From the NCBI RefSeq assembly GCF_905171765.1, contig NC_053389.1, forward strand, positions 404,396,313-404,460,312: a stretch of DNA of 64,000 nt. The letters are read 5' to 3'. This DNA comes from Bufo bufo (lineage: Eukaryota; Chordata; Amphibia; Anura; Bufonidae). Of this stretch, positions 33,606-45,261 are shown in pieces. Every line of letters begins with the position of its first letter. The stretch's first letter is position 1. The notes under the pieces were generated by a model. That model was not told where the DNA came from and made no database searches. It saw only the letters and a list, made by a program, of their open reading frames with translations. A program made the translations under genes and the position numbers.

Positions 33606-34964
33606 GATGTCCTTCTCCTCTGAAAAAGGGGTAAAAAAGATCCCTCAAAGGCAGGCATAGGCTATGTCAGTCCTGCGAACAGCCATTGCCTGATGAATGT
33701 GTAGAGGAACTTTGTACAAGCTATAATGTGGACTCTCTAAGGTCCTCACCACCCAGATCTAATAAGAGACAGAAGACTAAGCAGGCTCTATGTATTTCAT
33801 GTATTCAGCCCTTACCACTGAATTGGTCATCTAATATATGTGAAAGCTGTTCGCATCCAGAAGAAATATCGGAGGCAGAAACCAAAAAATTAATGACAAT
33901 GTTTAAAGCTTTTCTGTCGCAAGCCAAAAAGAAAAAATATTTAACAAAAAAGAAACATTATGTCTCTCCATCCTCTTCTGAAGAGTCTTCTAGATCTGAG
34001 GGGGAAGTGTCTTCAGATTCAGAGTTCGATATGCCTATCCTGGAAGATAATTTTTTGTTCAACAAGAGTAATGCTAATCACTTGATTAAAAAAGTAAAAA
34101 ACATCATGGAATCAAAAAAAAAGAGGAGACGGCTGATGAAGAGGAAGATAATCTTTTCTATTTCCCCAAGAAAAGGGCATCTGTATTTCCAAGCCATCCA
34201 GTGCTCAACACTATTATGCGTAAAGAATGGCAGCAGCCAGTAGGGAAAATAAACTTAGGATCCAGATTTAAGTCTATATATAAAATAGATCCCGCTGAGT
34301 CTACAAGTTGGGAAAATTCTGCTCGGGTTGATCTTGCTGTAGCCAGACTAGTGATTTCCAAGTGATGATTCTTCACTACTCAAGGATCCAATGGAAAAGA
34401 AGGCGGATGGTCTCCTAAAAAGGTTACATTCATGCCTGTCCCTTATGAATAAAGCTGAAATAGCTTCGGTTCCAGTAGCCCGCGCTCTGAGGGTCTGGCT
34501 TAGTTACCTGGGCAGAGACTTAGAAGATGGTGTGTGTAGAGAAGAACTGCTCCAACAGTTACCTACATTGAAACTGGCAGCAAAGTTCCTGTGGATTCTT
34601 TAAGATTAGTAGCCAAGAATATGGCGCTTTCCAACTCCGTCAGAAGATCTGTCTGGCTCAAATTATGGTCTGGAGACTCAGCGTCAAAAACCTATGCTCA
34701 CTTCCCTTTGAGCCTGGGAAATTATTTGGATCCCATCTAGATAAACTCCTGGAATCCAGTAATGAAGAAAAATCGTTGAACTTTCCTCAATTCAAGCGAA
34801 GAGATAAGACGCGATTTTTTCATCCCTACAGAGGACAAAATTACAGAGGATATGGATCTAGAGGACGCTTCAGCAGAAGCAGAGCTGATAGAAGATCCTG
34901 GACGGCTTCAGAAAGATCAAAGAAGAAATCAGAGGATGGAAAACCATCTAAAAAGGAATTCTGA
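33606..34964 (+). pseudogene. DIRS gag-like region, frameshifted
   Basis: Reading starts at ATG 33606 (MSFSSEKGVKKIPQ), shifts near 33650, and continues in the frame of 33686-34243. That frame holds two cysteine clusters (CQSCEQPLP, then CISCIQPLP...CESC), a lysine-rich tract and a serine/acidic tract (SPSSSEESSRSEGE). Another frame break near 34185 precedes a segment with SRFKSIYKIDPAES. 34391-34603 and 34665-34961 carry the C-terminal part (PFEPGKLFGSHLDKLL, a landmark of DIRS gag-like proteins, and a basic RGYGSRGRFSRSR tail). The end overlaps the start of the reverse transcriptase frame, as is usual in DIRS elements. Confidence 0.7.
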
Positions 34965-35957
34965 CGCCAGAAACCAAGAAGTAGGAGGTCGGCTGCAACA
35001 TGACTACTCAGAATGGCAAAGGATTATTTCAGACACTTGGGCTCTAAATATCATAAAAGAAGGATACACATTGGAGATAGATCAATATCCAAGGGACAGA
35101 TTCCTTCTGAACAAAAGAGAAGATCCCAAAATTTGTCATATTCTAGAAGAATTCATAGAAAAAGGAGCACTAGAACCAGTACCTATGCACCAAAGAAGTA
35201 CCGGAGTATATTCCAGGATATTTCAGGTCCCCAAGCCAGGGGGAAAGTATCGACTTATCATAGACCTTCGATACCTGAACCAATTCATGAAGAAAATCCA
35301 TTTCAAGATGGAAACAATAAGATCTATCACAGTTGTACTCAGAGAAAATCAGTTCATGGTCTCTCTGGATCTAAGAGACGCCTACCTGCACATCCCTATA
35401 AGAGAAGAATCCAGAAAATTCCTAAGAATTGCAGTCATAAGAAACAGGAAGATATCACACTTCCAGTTCAAAGCACTACCGTTTGGCCTATGTCCCGCTC
35501 CCAGAATTTTTAACAAAGTAGCAGTTCTGGTTGCAGTGCATCTCCATCTGCAGAGAATACAAGTCTTCACATATCTCAACGACTAGTTGCTGGTAGCTCA
35601 ATCAGAAGACCTGCTACCATTACATTTTAGAGAAACTATCAAAACGCTTCAAAGACTGGGGTTTTTTGACAAACTGGGGAAAATCCGATGTGATCCCTAG
35701 ATTTTTCTGGGCCTGCAGATAAATACAGTATCTATGGCTCTGTTTCTTCCCCCACCAAAGATCAGAGCCCTGAAGAAAGAAATAAAGATTCTAATATCTT
35801 TGCGCTTTCCCACAGTCCGCAGAGTGATGAAGACCCTGGGACACCTAACAGCAGTAACTGATGCAGTTCTATGGGGAAGAATCCATACCAGAGACCAACA
35901 GCAAAACATGCTTCAAGTATGGCATCACAGTTTTCACAATCTAGAAGCAAGAGTAAG
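34852..35957 (+). pseudogene. DIRS reverse transcriptase / RNase H, broken at the active site
   Basis: Open 34852-35586. Reverse transcriptase motifs in order: IFQVPKPGGKYRLIIDLRYLN (about 35215-35280), FMVSLDLRDAYLHIPI (about 35355-35400, first catalytic D), FQFKALPFGLCPAPRIF (about 35465-35512). The active-site box reads TYLND followed by TAG at 35584-35586, where DIRS proteins have YLDDW. So one catalytic aspartate is N and the next codon is a stop. Beyond it LLVAQSED and the RNase H lead-in (PKIRALKKEI...VRRVMKTLGHLTA) continue to about 35957, where the MITE interrupts. Inactive. Confidence 0.8.
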
Positions 35958-35962
35958 ACTTA

Positions 35963-36291
35963 GGCTGGGTTCAGACCTGAGCGTATTTGATATGTGCGTT
36001 TAACGCACGTTTTTGACGCGCGTTTTTATGAGCGTTCTTTGCAATAGTAAACGCGCGTTTGACGCGCGTTTGTGTGATTGACTGCAGTGTCCTATGGCCA
36101 CAAACGCGCGTCAAAACGCCCCAAAGAAGCCCAGGAACTTGTTTGAGCGTAGGGCGTTTTTCAGCGCGTTCAAACGCGCTGTAAAACGCTCAAGTGAAAA
36201 CCAGGGCCATAGGGAAGCATTGGTTTTCATGTGTTGAGCGTTTTACAGCGCGTTTGAACGCGCTGTAAAACGCTCAAGTGTGAACCCAGCC
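35963..36291. mobile_element. Foldback MITE at the DIRS / hAT junction
   Basis: Starts GGCTGGGTTCAGAC and ends GTGTGAACCCAGCC, with TA on both sides (35961-35962 and 36292-36293). The interior is rich in CG-containing inverted repeats ('aacgcgcgtttgacgcgcg', and a near-perfect palindrome of 'gagcgttttacagcgcg' at 36236-36277). No coding capacity. It lies exactly between the broken end of the DIRS element and the broken start of hAT A2. Confidence 0.75.
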
Positions 36292-36300
36292 TAAGGCTAC

Positions 36301-39300
36301 CTGTAGCCAGCAGAATTTACAGCGATATTTGGTGGGGTCAAATGCCGTTCTAAGGATGATAAGGCCTGAGCAGGTACAGGCATTAGTCAATTGGGTGGCC
36401 GACAGTGGATCCAGCACGTTCACATTATCTCCCACCCAGTCTTCTGCAGAAAGCATACAGATGGCGCCTGAAAACCAAGCCCATCAGTCTGTCACATCAC
36501 CCTCATGCATATCAGGAAAACTGTCTGAGCCTCAAGTTATGCAGCAGTCTCTTATGCTGTTTGAAGACTCTGCTGGCAGGGTTTCCCAAGGGCATCCACC
36601 TAGCCCTTCCCCAGGGGTGGAAGAGATAGAATGCACTAACGCACAACCACTTATGTTTCCTGATGAGGACATGGGAATACCACCTCAGCACGTCTCTGAT
36701 GATGACGAAACACAGGTGTCAACTGCTGCGTCTTTCTGCAGTGTGCAGACTGAACAGGACGTCAGGGAGGAAGACTGGGTGGAAGACGATGCAGGGGACG
36801 ATGAGATCCTAGACCCCACAAGGAATGAAGGTCGTGCCACTGACTTTCAGAATTCGGAGGAAGAGGCAGTGTTGAGACCGAGTCAACAGCGTAGCAAAAG
36901 AGGGAGCAGTGGGCAAAAGCAGAACACCTGCCGCCAAGAGAGTCCATCTGCTACTGGCCACCGCCATCTGGGACCGAGCACCCCAAAGGCAGCTTCAAGG
37001 AGTTCCCTGGCATGGCACTTCTTCAAACAATGTGCTGACGACAAGACCCGAGTGGTTTGCACGCTGTGCCATCAGAGCCTGAAGCGAGGCATTAACGTTC
37101 TGAACCTTAGCACAACCTGCATGACCAGGCACCTGCATGCAAAGCATGAACTGCAGTGGAGTAAACACCTTAAAAACAAGGAACTCACTCAGGCTCCCCC
37201 TGCTACTTCTTCTGCTGCTGCCGCCGCCTCGGCCTCTTCCTCCACCTCTGGAGGAACGTTGGCACCTGCCGCCCAGCAAACAGAGGATGTACCACCAACA
37301 CCACCACCTCCGTCACCAAGCATCTCAACCATGTCACACGGCAGCGTTCAGCTCTCCATCTCACAAACATTTGAGAGAAAGCGTAAATTCCCACTTAGCC
37401 ACCCTCGATCCCTGGCCCTGAATGCCAGCATTTCTAAACTACTGGCCTATGAAATGCTGTCAATCAGGCTGGTGGACACAGACAGCTTCAAACAGCTCAT
37501 GTCGCTTGCTGTCCCACAGTATGTTGTTCCCAGCCGCCACTACTTCTCCAAGAGAGCCGTGCCTTCCCTGCACAACCAGGTATCCGATAAAATCAAGTGT
37601 GCACTGCGCAACGCCATCTGTGGCAAGGTCCACCTAACCACAGATACGTGGACCAGTAAGCACGGCCAGGGACGCTATATCTCCCTAACTGCACACTGGG
37701 TAAATGTAGTGGCGGCTGGGCCCCAGGCAAAGAGCTGTTTGGCGCACGTCCTTCCGCCGCCAAGGATCGCAGGGCAACATTCTTTGCCTCCTGTTGCCTC
37801 CTCCTCCTACTCGGCTTCCTCCTCCTCTTCTTCCACCTGCTCATCCAGTCAGCCACACACCTTCGCCACCAACTTCAGCACAGCCCGGGGTAAACGTCAG
37901 CAGGCCATTCTGAAACTTATATGTTTGGGGGACAGGCCCCACACCGCACAGGAGTTGTGGCGGGGTATAGAACAACAGACCGACGAGTAGTTGCTGCCGG
38001 TGAGCCTCAAGCCCGGCCTGGTGGTGTGCGATAATGGGCGAAATCTCGTTGCAGCTCTGGGACTAGCCGGTTTGACATACATCCCTTGCCTGGCGCATGT
38101 GCTGAATTTGGTGGTGCAGAAGTTCATTCACAACTACCCCGACATGTCAGAGCTGCTGCATAAAGTGCGGGCCGTCTGTGCGCCTTTCCGGCGTTCACAT
38201 CCTGCTGCTGCTCGCCTGTCTGCGCTACAGCGTAACTTCGGCCTTCCCGCTCACCGCCTCATATGCGACGTGCCCACCAGGTGGAACTCCACCTTGCACA
38301 TGCTGGACAGACTGTGCGAGAAGCAGCAGGCCATAGTGGAGTTTCAGCTGCAGCACGCATGGGTCAGTCGCACTGCGGAACAGCACCACTTCACCACCAA
38401 TGACTGGGCCTCCATGCGAGACCTGTGTGCCCTGTTGCGCTGTTTTGAGTACTCCACCAACATGGCCAGTGGCGATGACGCCGTTATAAGCGTTATAATA
38501 CCACTTCTATGTCTCCTTGAGAAAACACTTAGGGCGATGATGGAAGAGGAGGTGGCCCAGTAGGAGGAGGAGGAAGAGGGGTAATTTTTAGCACTTTCAG
38601 GCCAGTCTCTTCGAATTGACTCAGAGGGAGGTTTTTTGCAACAGCAGAGGCCAGGTACAAATGTGGCCAGCCAGGGCCCACTACTGGAGGACGAGGAGGA
38701 CGAGGATGAGGAGGAGGTGGAGGAGGTTGAGGATGAAGCATGTTCACAGCGGGGTGGCACCCAACACAGCTCGGGCCCATCACTGGTGCGTGGCTGGGGG
38801 GAAACGCAGGACGATGACGATACGCCTCCCACAGAGGACAGCTTGTCCTTACCTCTGGGCAGCCTGGCACACATGAGCGACTACATGCTGCAGTGCCTGC
38901 GCAAAGACAGCAGAGTTGCCCACATTTTAACGTGTGCGGACTACTGGGTTGCCACCGTGCTGGATCCCTGGTACAAAGACAATGTGCCCACCTTACTTCC
39001 TGCACTGGAGCGTGATAGGAAGATGTGTGAGTACAAGCGCACGTTGGTAGATGCACTACTGAGAGCATTCCCAAATGTCACAGGGGAACAAGTGGAAGCC
39101 CAAGGCGAAGGCAGAGGAGGAGCAAGAGGTCGCCAACGCAGCTGTGTCACGGCCAGCTCCTCTGAGGGCAGGGTTAGCATGGCAGAGATGTGGAAAAGTT
39201 TTGTCACCATGCCACAGCTAACTGCACCACCACCTGATACGGAACGTGTTAGCAGGAGGCAACATTTCACTAACATGATGGAACAGTACGTGTGCACACC

Positions 39301-39589
39301 CCTCCACGTACTGACTGATGGTTCGGCCCCATTCAACTTCTGGGTCTCCAAATTGTCCACGTGGCCAGAGCTAGCCTTTTATGCCTTGGAGGTGCTGGCC
39401 TGCCCGGCGGCCAGCGTTTTGTCTGAACGTGTATTCAGCACGGCAGGGGGCGTCATTACAGACAAACGCAGCCGCCTGTCTACAGCCAATGTGGACAAGC
39501 TGGCGTTCATAAAAATGAACCAAGCATGGATCCCAGAGGACCTGTCCATCCCTTGTGCAGATTCGACATTTATAACTACCTCCTCTTAA
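36301..39589 (+). pseudogene. A2 hAT transposase, nearly full length but broken
   Basis: Reads in frame from the truncated 5' end (about residue 50 of the A3 protein) to TAG at 37988-37990 (W in A3). It covers the acidic region with DDDETQ, the BED finger (C-x2-C near 37058-37070, histidines near 37130-37145) and TTDTWTS near 37640. The second frame, 37991-38563, has CDNGRN, CLAH and RWNST and ends at TAG 38561-38563 (E in A3). A small deletion near 38575 shifts frame. The third part, 38636-39589, contains the acidic DEDEEEVEEVEDE tract and the dimerisation region. The normal stop is lost (TAG to TCG at about 39562-39564), adding eight residues. Compared with A3 it preserves the order of all domains. 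Confidence 0.88.
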
Positions 39590-39689
39590 CCATATATTAT
39601 TGTACTCCAGGGCACTTCCTCATTCAATCCTTTTTTTATTTTCATTTTACCATTATATTGCGGGGCAACCCAAAGTTGAATGAACCTCT

Positions 39690-40580
39690 CCTCTGTCTGG
39701 GTGCCGGGGCCTAAAAATATCTGACAGTGGCCTGTTACAGTGTTGGGTGACGTGAAGCCTGATTCTCTGCTATGACATGAAGCCTGATTCTCTGCTATGA
39801 CTTGAAGCCTGATTCTCTGCTATGCCATGAAGCCTGATTCTCTGCTATGGGACCTCTTTCCTCTGTCTGGGTGCCGGGGCCTAAAAATATCTGACAGTGG
39901 CCTGTTCCAGTAGTGGGTGACGTGAAGCCTGATTCTCTGCTATGCCATGAAGCCTGATTCTCTGCTATGGGACCTCTCTCCTCTGTCTGGGTGCCGGGGC
40001 CTAAATATCTGACAATGGCCTGTTCCAGTGGTGGGTGACGTGAAGCCTGATTCTCTGCTATGACTTGAAGCCTGATTCTCTGCTATGACTTGAAGCCTGA
40101 TTCTCTGCTATGCCATGAAGCCTGATTCTCTGCTATGGGACCTCTCTCCTCTGTCTGGGTGCCGGTGCCTAAAAATATCTGACAGTGGCCTGTTCCAGTG
40201 GTGGGTGACGTGAAGCCTGATTCTCTGTTATGCCATGAAGCCTGATTCTCTGCTATGGGACCTCTCTCCTCTGTCTGGGTGCCGGGGCCTAAATATCTGA
40301 CAATGGCATGTTCCAGTGGTGGGTGAGGTGAAGCCTGATTCTCTGCTATGGGACCTCTCTCCTCTGCCTGGGTGCCTGGGCCTAAATATGTGACAGTGGC
40401 CTGTTCCAGTGGTGGGTGAGGTGAAGCCTGATTCTCTGCTATGACATGAAGCCTGATTCTCTGCTATGACTTGAAGCCTGATTCTCTGCTATGACATGAA
40501 GCCTGATTCTCTGCTATGAGACCTCTCTCCTCTGTCTGGGTGCCGGGGCCTAAATATCTGACAATGGCCTGTTCCAGTCT
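39690..40580. repeat. 3' tandem repeats of A2
   Basis: Six or so ~130-140-bp blocks begin with 'cctctctcctctgtctgggtgccgg' and contain one to four copies of the 26-bp sub-unit 'tgaagcctgattctctgcta' plus a short spacer. The number of sub-units differs from block to block, so the array has a two-level structure. Confidence 0.9.
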
Positions 40581-40821
40581 GTTTATTTTAATTCATTTCC
40601 CTATCCACATTTGTTTGCAGGGGATTTACCTACATGTTGCTGCCCTTTGCAGCCCTCTAGCCCTTTCCTGGGCTATTTTACAGCCTTTTTAGTGCCGAAA
40701 AGTTCGGGTCCCCATTGACTTCAATGGGGTTCGGGTTCGGGTCGAGTTCGGATCCCGAACCCAAACATTTCCGGGAAGTTCGGCCGAACTTCTCGAACAT
40801 CCAGGTGTTCGCTCAACTCTA

Positions 40822-41520
40822 CATATAACTGCACCGCTGACCGGTAAATATATTTTTTCTTTTTCTACTAATACATGCTACAAAAGGCTTTAAAACATAA
40901 TACTGCACCGCTGACCGGCAAATATATTTTTTCTTTTTCAACTAATACTTGACAAAAAGGGCTGTAATTTTAGCACTTCACCACACAACGGCTAATAAGC
41001 CCTTTTTTTTCCCACTAATACAAGCCAAAAAATGCTTTACAACATATAACTGCACAACACAAGGGCAACTAAGACGTTAATGCTTGTTTCAAACAGCACT
41101 TGCTCCCTAATAGGAACGGTTTGCTGGAATTACAGAGGTTGCAAAGGTGTAATAGGATTGTTCCTATTACCCAGGCTGTAACCTCCCCAACTAAACCCTG
41201 TTCAACATAAATGCTGTGGAATGATTCCTCCCTAATCTTTCCCTGCACCTTGAATATTCTTGCCCTGTACTTGTAAATATTTTTTTTAGCACAACAAAGT
41301 TTTTTCTAACACTTTCCCTAGCGCCTGCTGATGTCTCTCCCTGCACTAAGTACACTGGTAAATGGCAGTCACCCCATAATACTACAGTTTTCTTGCGTAG
41401 GACCTTCACTTCCCCAGGTAAAGTCAGCTGTTTGACCCTGTTCCCACTCCAGGCACCTCTCACAATCTGCTGATCGCCTTGGCAGTCACATTTTAGATGA
41501 GGTTGTATCCGTTGGTACAA
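40822..41520. other. Host repeat into which A2 inserted; no gene
   Basis: About 72-bp units with 'actgcaccgctgaccggtaaatatatttttt' and 'actaatacatg' recur from 40825 to about 41060. The downstream stretch ('cctccctaatctttccctgcacc', 'gcctgctgatgtctctccctgc') has the look of a hAT subterminal region. A minus-strand open frame at 41191-41520 shows no known domain and is probably chance. Confidence 0.5.
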
Positions 41521-41559
41521 GCTTTCAAAACACTTTACCCACAGATTTGGCAGAAAGAA

Positions 41560-41760
41560 AAAATTTAGGCGTGCTCAAACCCCGCCACACCGAGCACGGA
41601 CCAAGCCAGGAACCATGGCGGTAGCAAAGCAAAAAAGAAAGAAGGGGTCCAGCTCGATTAAAATGTTACCTTTATTTTTCAGTGTGGGTAAAAGCCAGTT
41701 ACACTCCAGTTACATGTTTCGGATCAGGAACAATAGTGATCCTTCCTCATGACCCACAGA
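41560..41760 (-). repeat. Repeat with a degenerate hammerhead-like hairpin
   Basis: On the minus strand 41752-41708 read GTCATGAG, then a hairpin GGATC/GATCC with an 11-12 nt loop, then CGAAACATGTA. The order resembles a hammerhead core (CUGAUGAG, stem II, CGAAAC, short stem III, NUH), but two core positions differ and no stem I pairing is visible. I read it as either a decayed copy of a Penelope-type motif or a look-alike. Confidence 0.3.
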
Positions 41761-43102
41761 TTTGGTACCAAATGGACTAGTAAAATGTAATGTTATTCCC
41801 ATTTTCTAAAATGATTTTATAACAACCCATGACAATCATAGACTGTTAAGTCTATAAGTTACATGATAGTTTAAAAAGGCATCATGTTGAACAGGATATC
41901 TTATCCGTACAGGGATAAAGTGCGGAGTGGGCACAGAACATCTCAATTAATATGAAAGGTACTCACAATTACATATATCTTGACATGCCTGAGGCAGACA
42001 TGATGTATTAAAAAAAAATATGTAAATGATATACAGTATGCTATTCTTATTGTGAAGAACATATGTACACTACCTTTTGTTAAGGGAAATGTGATATTTG
42101 GCCGCTTTCACACAGTGTTTGGTTAGTGATTTCCATCAGTGATTGTTAGCAAAATCCAGTAGAGGCTACACAGAACTAAAATATAATGGAAAGATTTGTA
42201 CCTGTTCTATGTTTTTGGCCCGCACCTGGTTTTGTCCCACAATCATTGATGGAAATTAATAACCGAACACTGATTATGTGAAAGCTGCCTAAATTGAAAT
42301 TTTCTGAACCAAATATGGAAGTATATTGCAACAAAGACAGGTAGCAAGTTGGCTACAAATAACTGGCTAAAAAAAAAGGAAAGAAAGACATAAAAATTGC
42401 TTTCTTTCAGCTTTGTACTTATCCATCAAATTGAACAAAAAAAGGTCTGTGATGAGACAAACCTATTAGGGCATAAGGAAGTCACATCTAAGGGGTTAAG
42501 GAAATCATTTTCCAATGTGCAGCAAATTAATTTGTGTTTGTGCATTTTTTCTGCATAAAGTAGGGGTTTAAGCATACAAGATTGAACTTGATGAACTCAT
42601 GTCTTTTTTCAACCTACTAACTATGTAGCTATGTAAATTACTCATTTGCATGCTGTCATATTGGGTTGCAGGATCTTATTTCAGATTACAGTGCTGAGTG
42701 GTAATGTTTTCTGGGCTGCACGGAATAACATGCATAGCTTAGAAAAGTACAAAATCCAAACTTCTGTCAATTCTATATCAGGGACACATTTTCCATACTC
42801 TTCCTGAAATGCAAACATGCACTCTCATAAAGTAAAGCTGGTCATACGTTTTAGTTGGCTGTCAATTGAATTCTCATTTGGCCAACAGAAATTTTTCCTG
42901 ACTTCCTCCATACACAAACATGTTTAGCTCAAAGGCTATTGAAAAATGAAATTATCTAATGCAGGGATTCTGGAGAAAGCTAGAGAATTACTACTAATAC
43001 CCAAGTTGTTTTTATTCAATACATTTAAAGTATAAGACATCCCTTTCTATAGACATTTATTGTATATGTCTATTATACCAAAAAAATTGTACATATCCAC
43101 AG
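41761..43102. other. Intergenic DNA, no gene seen
   Basis: AT-rich, no significant open frames. It includes a fragment of a CR1-type LINE tail (listed separately). Imperfect inverted sequence 'gatttccatcagtgattg' / 'caatcattgatggaaat' at about 42127 and 42240 suggests one small foldback element of roughly 170 bp (about 42105-42290). Confidence 0.5.
42577..42636 (+). repeat. CR1-like LINE 3' tail fragment
   Basis: 'gaacttgatgaactcatgtc', a T-run and 'caacctactaactatgtagctatgtaa' match the LINE 3' end found in inverse at 12693-12732 and 14317-14345. Only about 60 bp remain. Confidence 0.65.
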
Positions 43103-43106
43103 TTAA

Positions 43107-43399
43107 ACGGGTATTCCGGATGTTGTTACAAGTTACTCCTTATCTAAATGATATGGGATAACTATTAGATCGGTGGGGGTCCTACCGCTGGGACTCCACT
43201 GATCATGAGAATAAGGAATCTGTACCCCCTGGACAAAGAGGTAGATAGGACATATAATCCCTTTCTATGCGAGTTCTAGAAATGGCTGTAATTGTCTATC
43301 TCAAATGCTCTGTTCATTTTGGAGGGACTTCAGGGGTATGGGGTCTCCATTCTTGCAATCAAGAACCCCACAATTTAATAGTCACAACCAGATATCCCT
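43107..43399. mobile_element. MITE with TTAA flanks (piggyBac-like)
   Basis: TTAA at 43103-43106 and 43400-43403 brackets termini ACGGGTATTCCGG and its approximate inverse ending GATATCCCT. The TTAA target is characteristic of piggyBac. The interior contains 'gatcggtgggggtcctaccgctgggactcc', a short imperfect palindrome. No transposase. Confidence 0.7.
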
Positions 43400-43402
43400 T
43401 TA

Positions 43403-44189
43403 ATACATGTGTTATAGCCCAGAGCTTCATTCATAATTCTGCATCTTTAGAATCTCCCAGCATTCTCTGTGGTCAATTTACCAGACACTGTATGGTAATC
43501 TAACAAGAAAACTGATTCACAGTATTATAGGAGCTCTACTAAACTGGGATCCACATTTGCTCAGGGATCCTGATCTGTCGATCTGAAATCTGTAATTAGA
43601 GGATCTGGTCTGAGATCTGTATTTATTTGATGTATGGGAAAGAGGCTTATACTCGTAACTCAAAGGTGGGAGGTGAGCCCTATATCAAGGGTTGAGGCAT
43701 ATGTTAAAAGAAATTAATCTCACGGTTTGCTTGTTGCTTAACACATAGTTTCTCAGAATCTCCCTAATGTGTCTTTTGAAAAGGAGAGAATAGTTCACAC
43801 ATAATAAATAAAATATGCCTAAAAATCTGCATAAAAATGAACAAAATCCACGTGTTCTATGTGGATTTGACTGCCGATATCTCCTATTGCAATGAGACAA
43901 ATAAGGCATGTTGCAGATTTGAAAATCTACCAACTAACTGGTTGCAGGTGTAGAGTGGTGAGATTCTTTATAACAGTCATTACAAATGTTTTCCTAATTG
44001 GATTTTTCTTCTTTACAGCTTTCATAGAAACAGAAAAAGCATACATGTTCTAACATACATTATTACAATATACAATATATCATTCATACTTTGAACGCTT
44101 ATTTTCCATGCTCTATCATCTATATAATTCTATTCAAATCTAATTATAGACATGCACAAAAGCCTGAACCTGTTCCTTCCTAGCCAAAT
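43403..44189. other. Intergenic DNA, no gene seen
   Basis: AT-rich. Open frames are short and without domains. No terminal repeats or tandem arrays found. Confidence 0.5.
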
Positions 44190-44878
44190 AGTGCCAATCA
44201 CCGCGGGAGCCCATTGACAATAATAGTAACTGGAGGGGATCAGGCTGATCCCCGGCATTTATGCCTGGATTTGTCCAGACAAAAACTGTTGTGCGCAGCA
44301 ATATTTGCCTTGCCAAATCTGGGTAGCTGCCGAATTCCCACCAGATCCCATTATAGTCTATGTAATATGATATGGCTATGCCACATCTGGAGGCCTCTGG
44401 CAGGCTATCTTCTGGAATAGCATGCCGGATTGCTCTGTGTGAAAGTAGCTTTAGGGTACATTCACACGTCCGTAGTGTATTGCGGATCCGCAATACATCC
44501 GGCCGGCACCCCCATAGAACTGCCAATTCTTGTCCGCAACTGAGGTCAAGAATAGGACATGTTCTAAAAAACTGAATGTTTACAAACAACATCTCTTAGC
44601 AACCATCCGTGAAAAATGCATGGTATCCGCACTTGCTTGCGGATGCGATGCGATTTTCATGCAGCCCTATTCACTTCTATGGGGCCAGCATTGCCTGATA
44701 ATCGCAGAATATAGAACATGCTGCGATTTTCACACAACGGACAATTGATGCATGAAAACCAATGCTCATGTACACAGACCCATTGAAATTAATGGGTCCG
44801 GATTCCGTGTGGACACAATGCGTTCGAACCACGCATTGCACCCACGAGGAAAACTCGCTCGTGTGAAAGGGGCCTTAC
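44190..44878. mobile_element. Two adjacent MITE-like segments
   Basis: The first segment ends 'gctctgtgtgaaagtagcttta' near 44452. The second starts 'gggtacattcacacgtccg' and ends 'cgctcgtgtgaaaggggcctta' near 44876. The CACACG/CGTGTG termini face each other as inverted repeats. Similar ends ('aatgtgaaagtaccctaa') occur at 56498 inside element C1, so this is a repeated family. No coding potential; exact target duplications not resolved. Confidence 0.55.
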
Positions 44879-45261
44879 TCTCGCAATTCAGTTTTCTTCT
44901 TTTTTAACAGCAAAACTATCCCTAGTGCAACAGCATGTCCACATCTCTCCCTATGCACAACTGACACAGAAATGGCGGCAATCGGGCAGGATTAGGCTTT
45001 TAAAAGGCTGTGACATCACAGGAGGTGGATAGCTCCAGATTGGCTAGCTGCACGGCATTACGAGTTGATCTCACATTCCCGGGATTGTCTCCCCTTCACT
45101 TACTTTCACTTTGTAACATGTGCAGCCTCCATTTATTTACCACAAAGCTCCAGGAAATTAGGTCTAGTAACGAATCAAAGTTGAAGCCAAACATGCATTT
45201 GTTTGCAGGCACTGTATTTGAGATGTACTGTAGCAATGGGAGCTCAACTTGGCTGAGGTCA
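44879..45261. other. Non-coding flank of the inverted minisatellite block
   Basis: No domain-bearing frame. An open frame from 45010 runs into the minisatellite and owes its length to the repeat. Confidence 0.5.

Larger units (their letters stand above)
32985..35960 (+). mobile_element. DIRS-type retrotransposon, 3' truncated
   Basis: Starts in TTTCCCATTTCGACCTATGG and 'cagcacagcatgggttaa' (32985-33020), which I take as the left terminal repeat, followed by a 5' leader. A gag-like region and a reverse transcriptase with the start of RNase H follow. The copy stops at about 35960, where a foldback MITE begins. The tyrosine recombinase and the right terminal repeat are absent. Frameshifts and stops occur throughout. 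Confidence 0.75.
36301..40821 (+). mobile_element. hAT element, family A, copy A2 (5' truncated)
   Basis: The right end is intact: ends GTTCGCTCAACTCTA at 40821, followed by CATATAAC as the presumed target site. The left end is missing: sequence begins in the transposase N-terminal coding region, directly after the MITE. It retains the central coding region deleted from A1, the whole dimerisation region and an expanded 3' repeat block. Confidence 0.88.

Noticed and set aside
41191..41520. 109-codon minus-strand frame with basic composition
   Set aside because: No recognisable domain, and it lies in sequence resembling a hAT subterminal region. It could not be told apart from chance.
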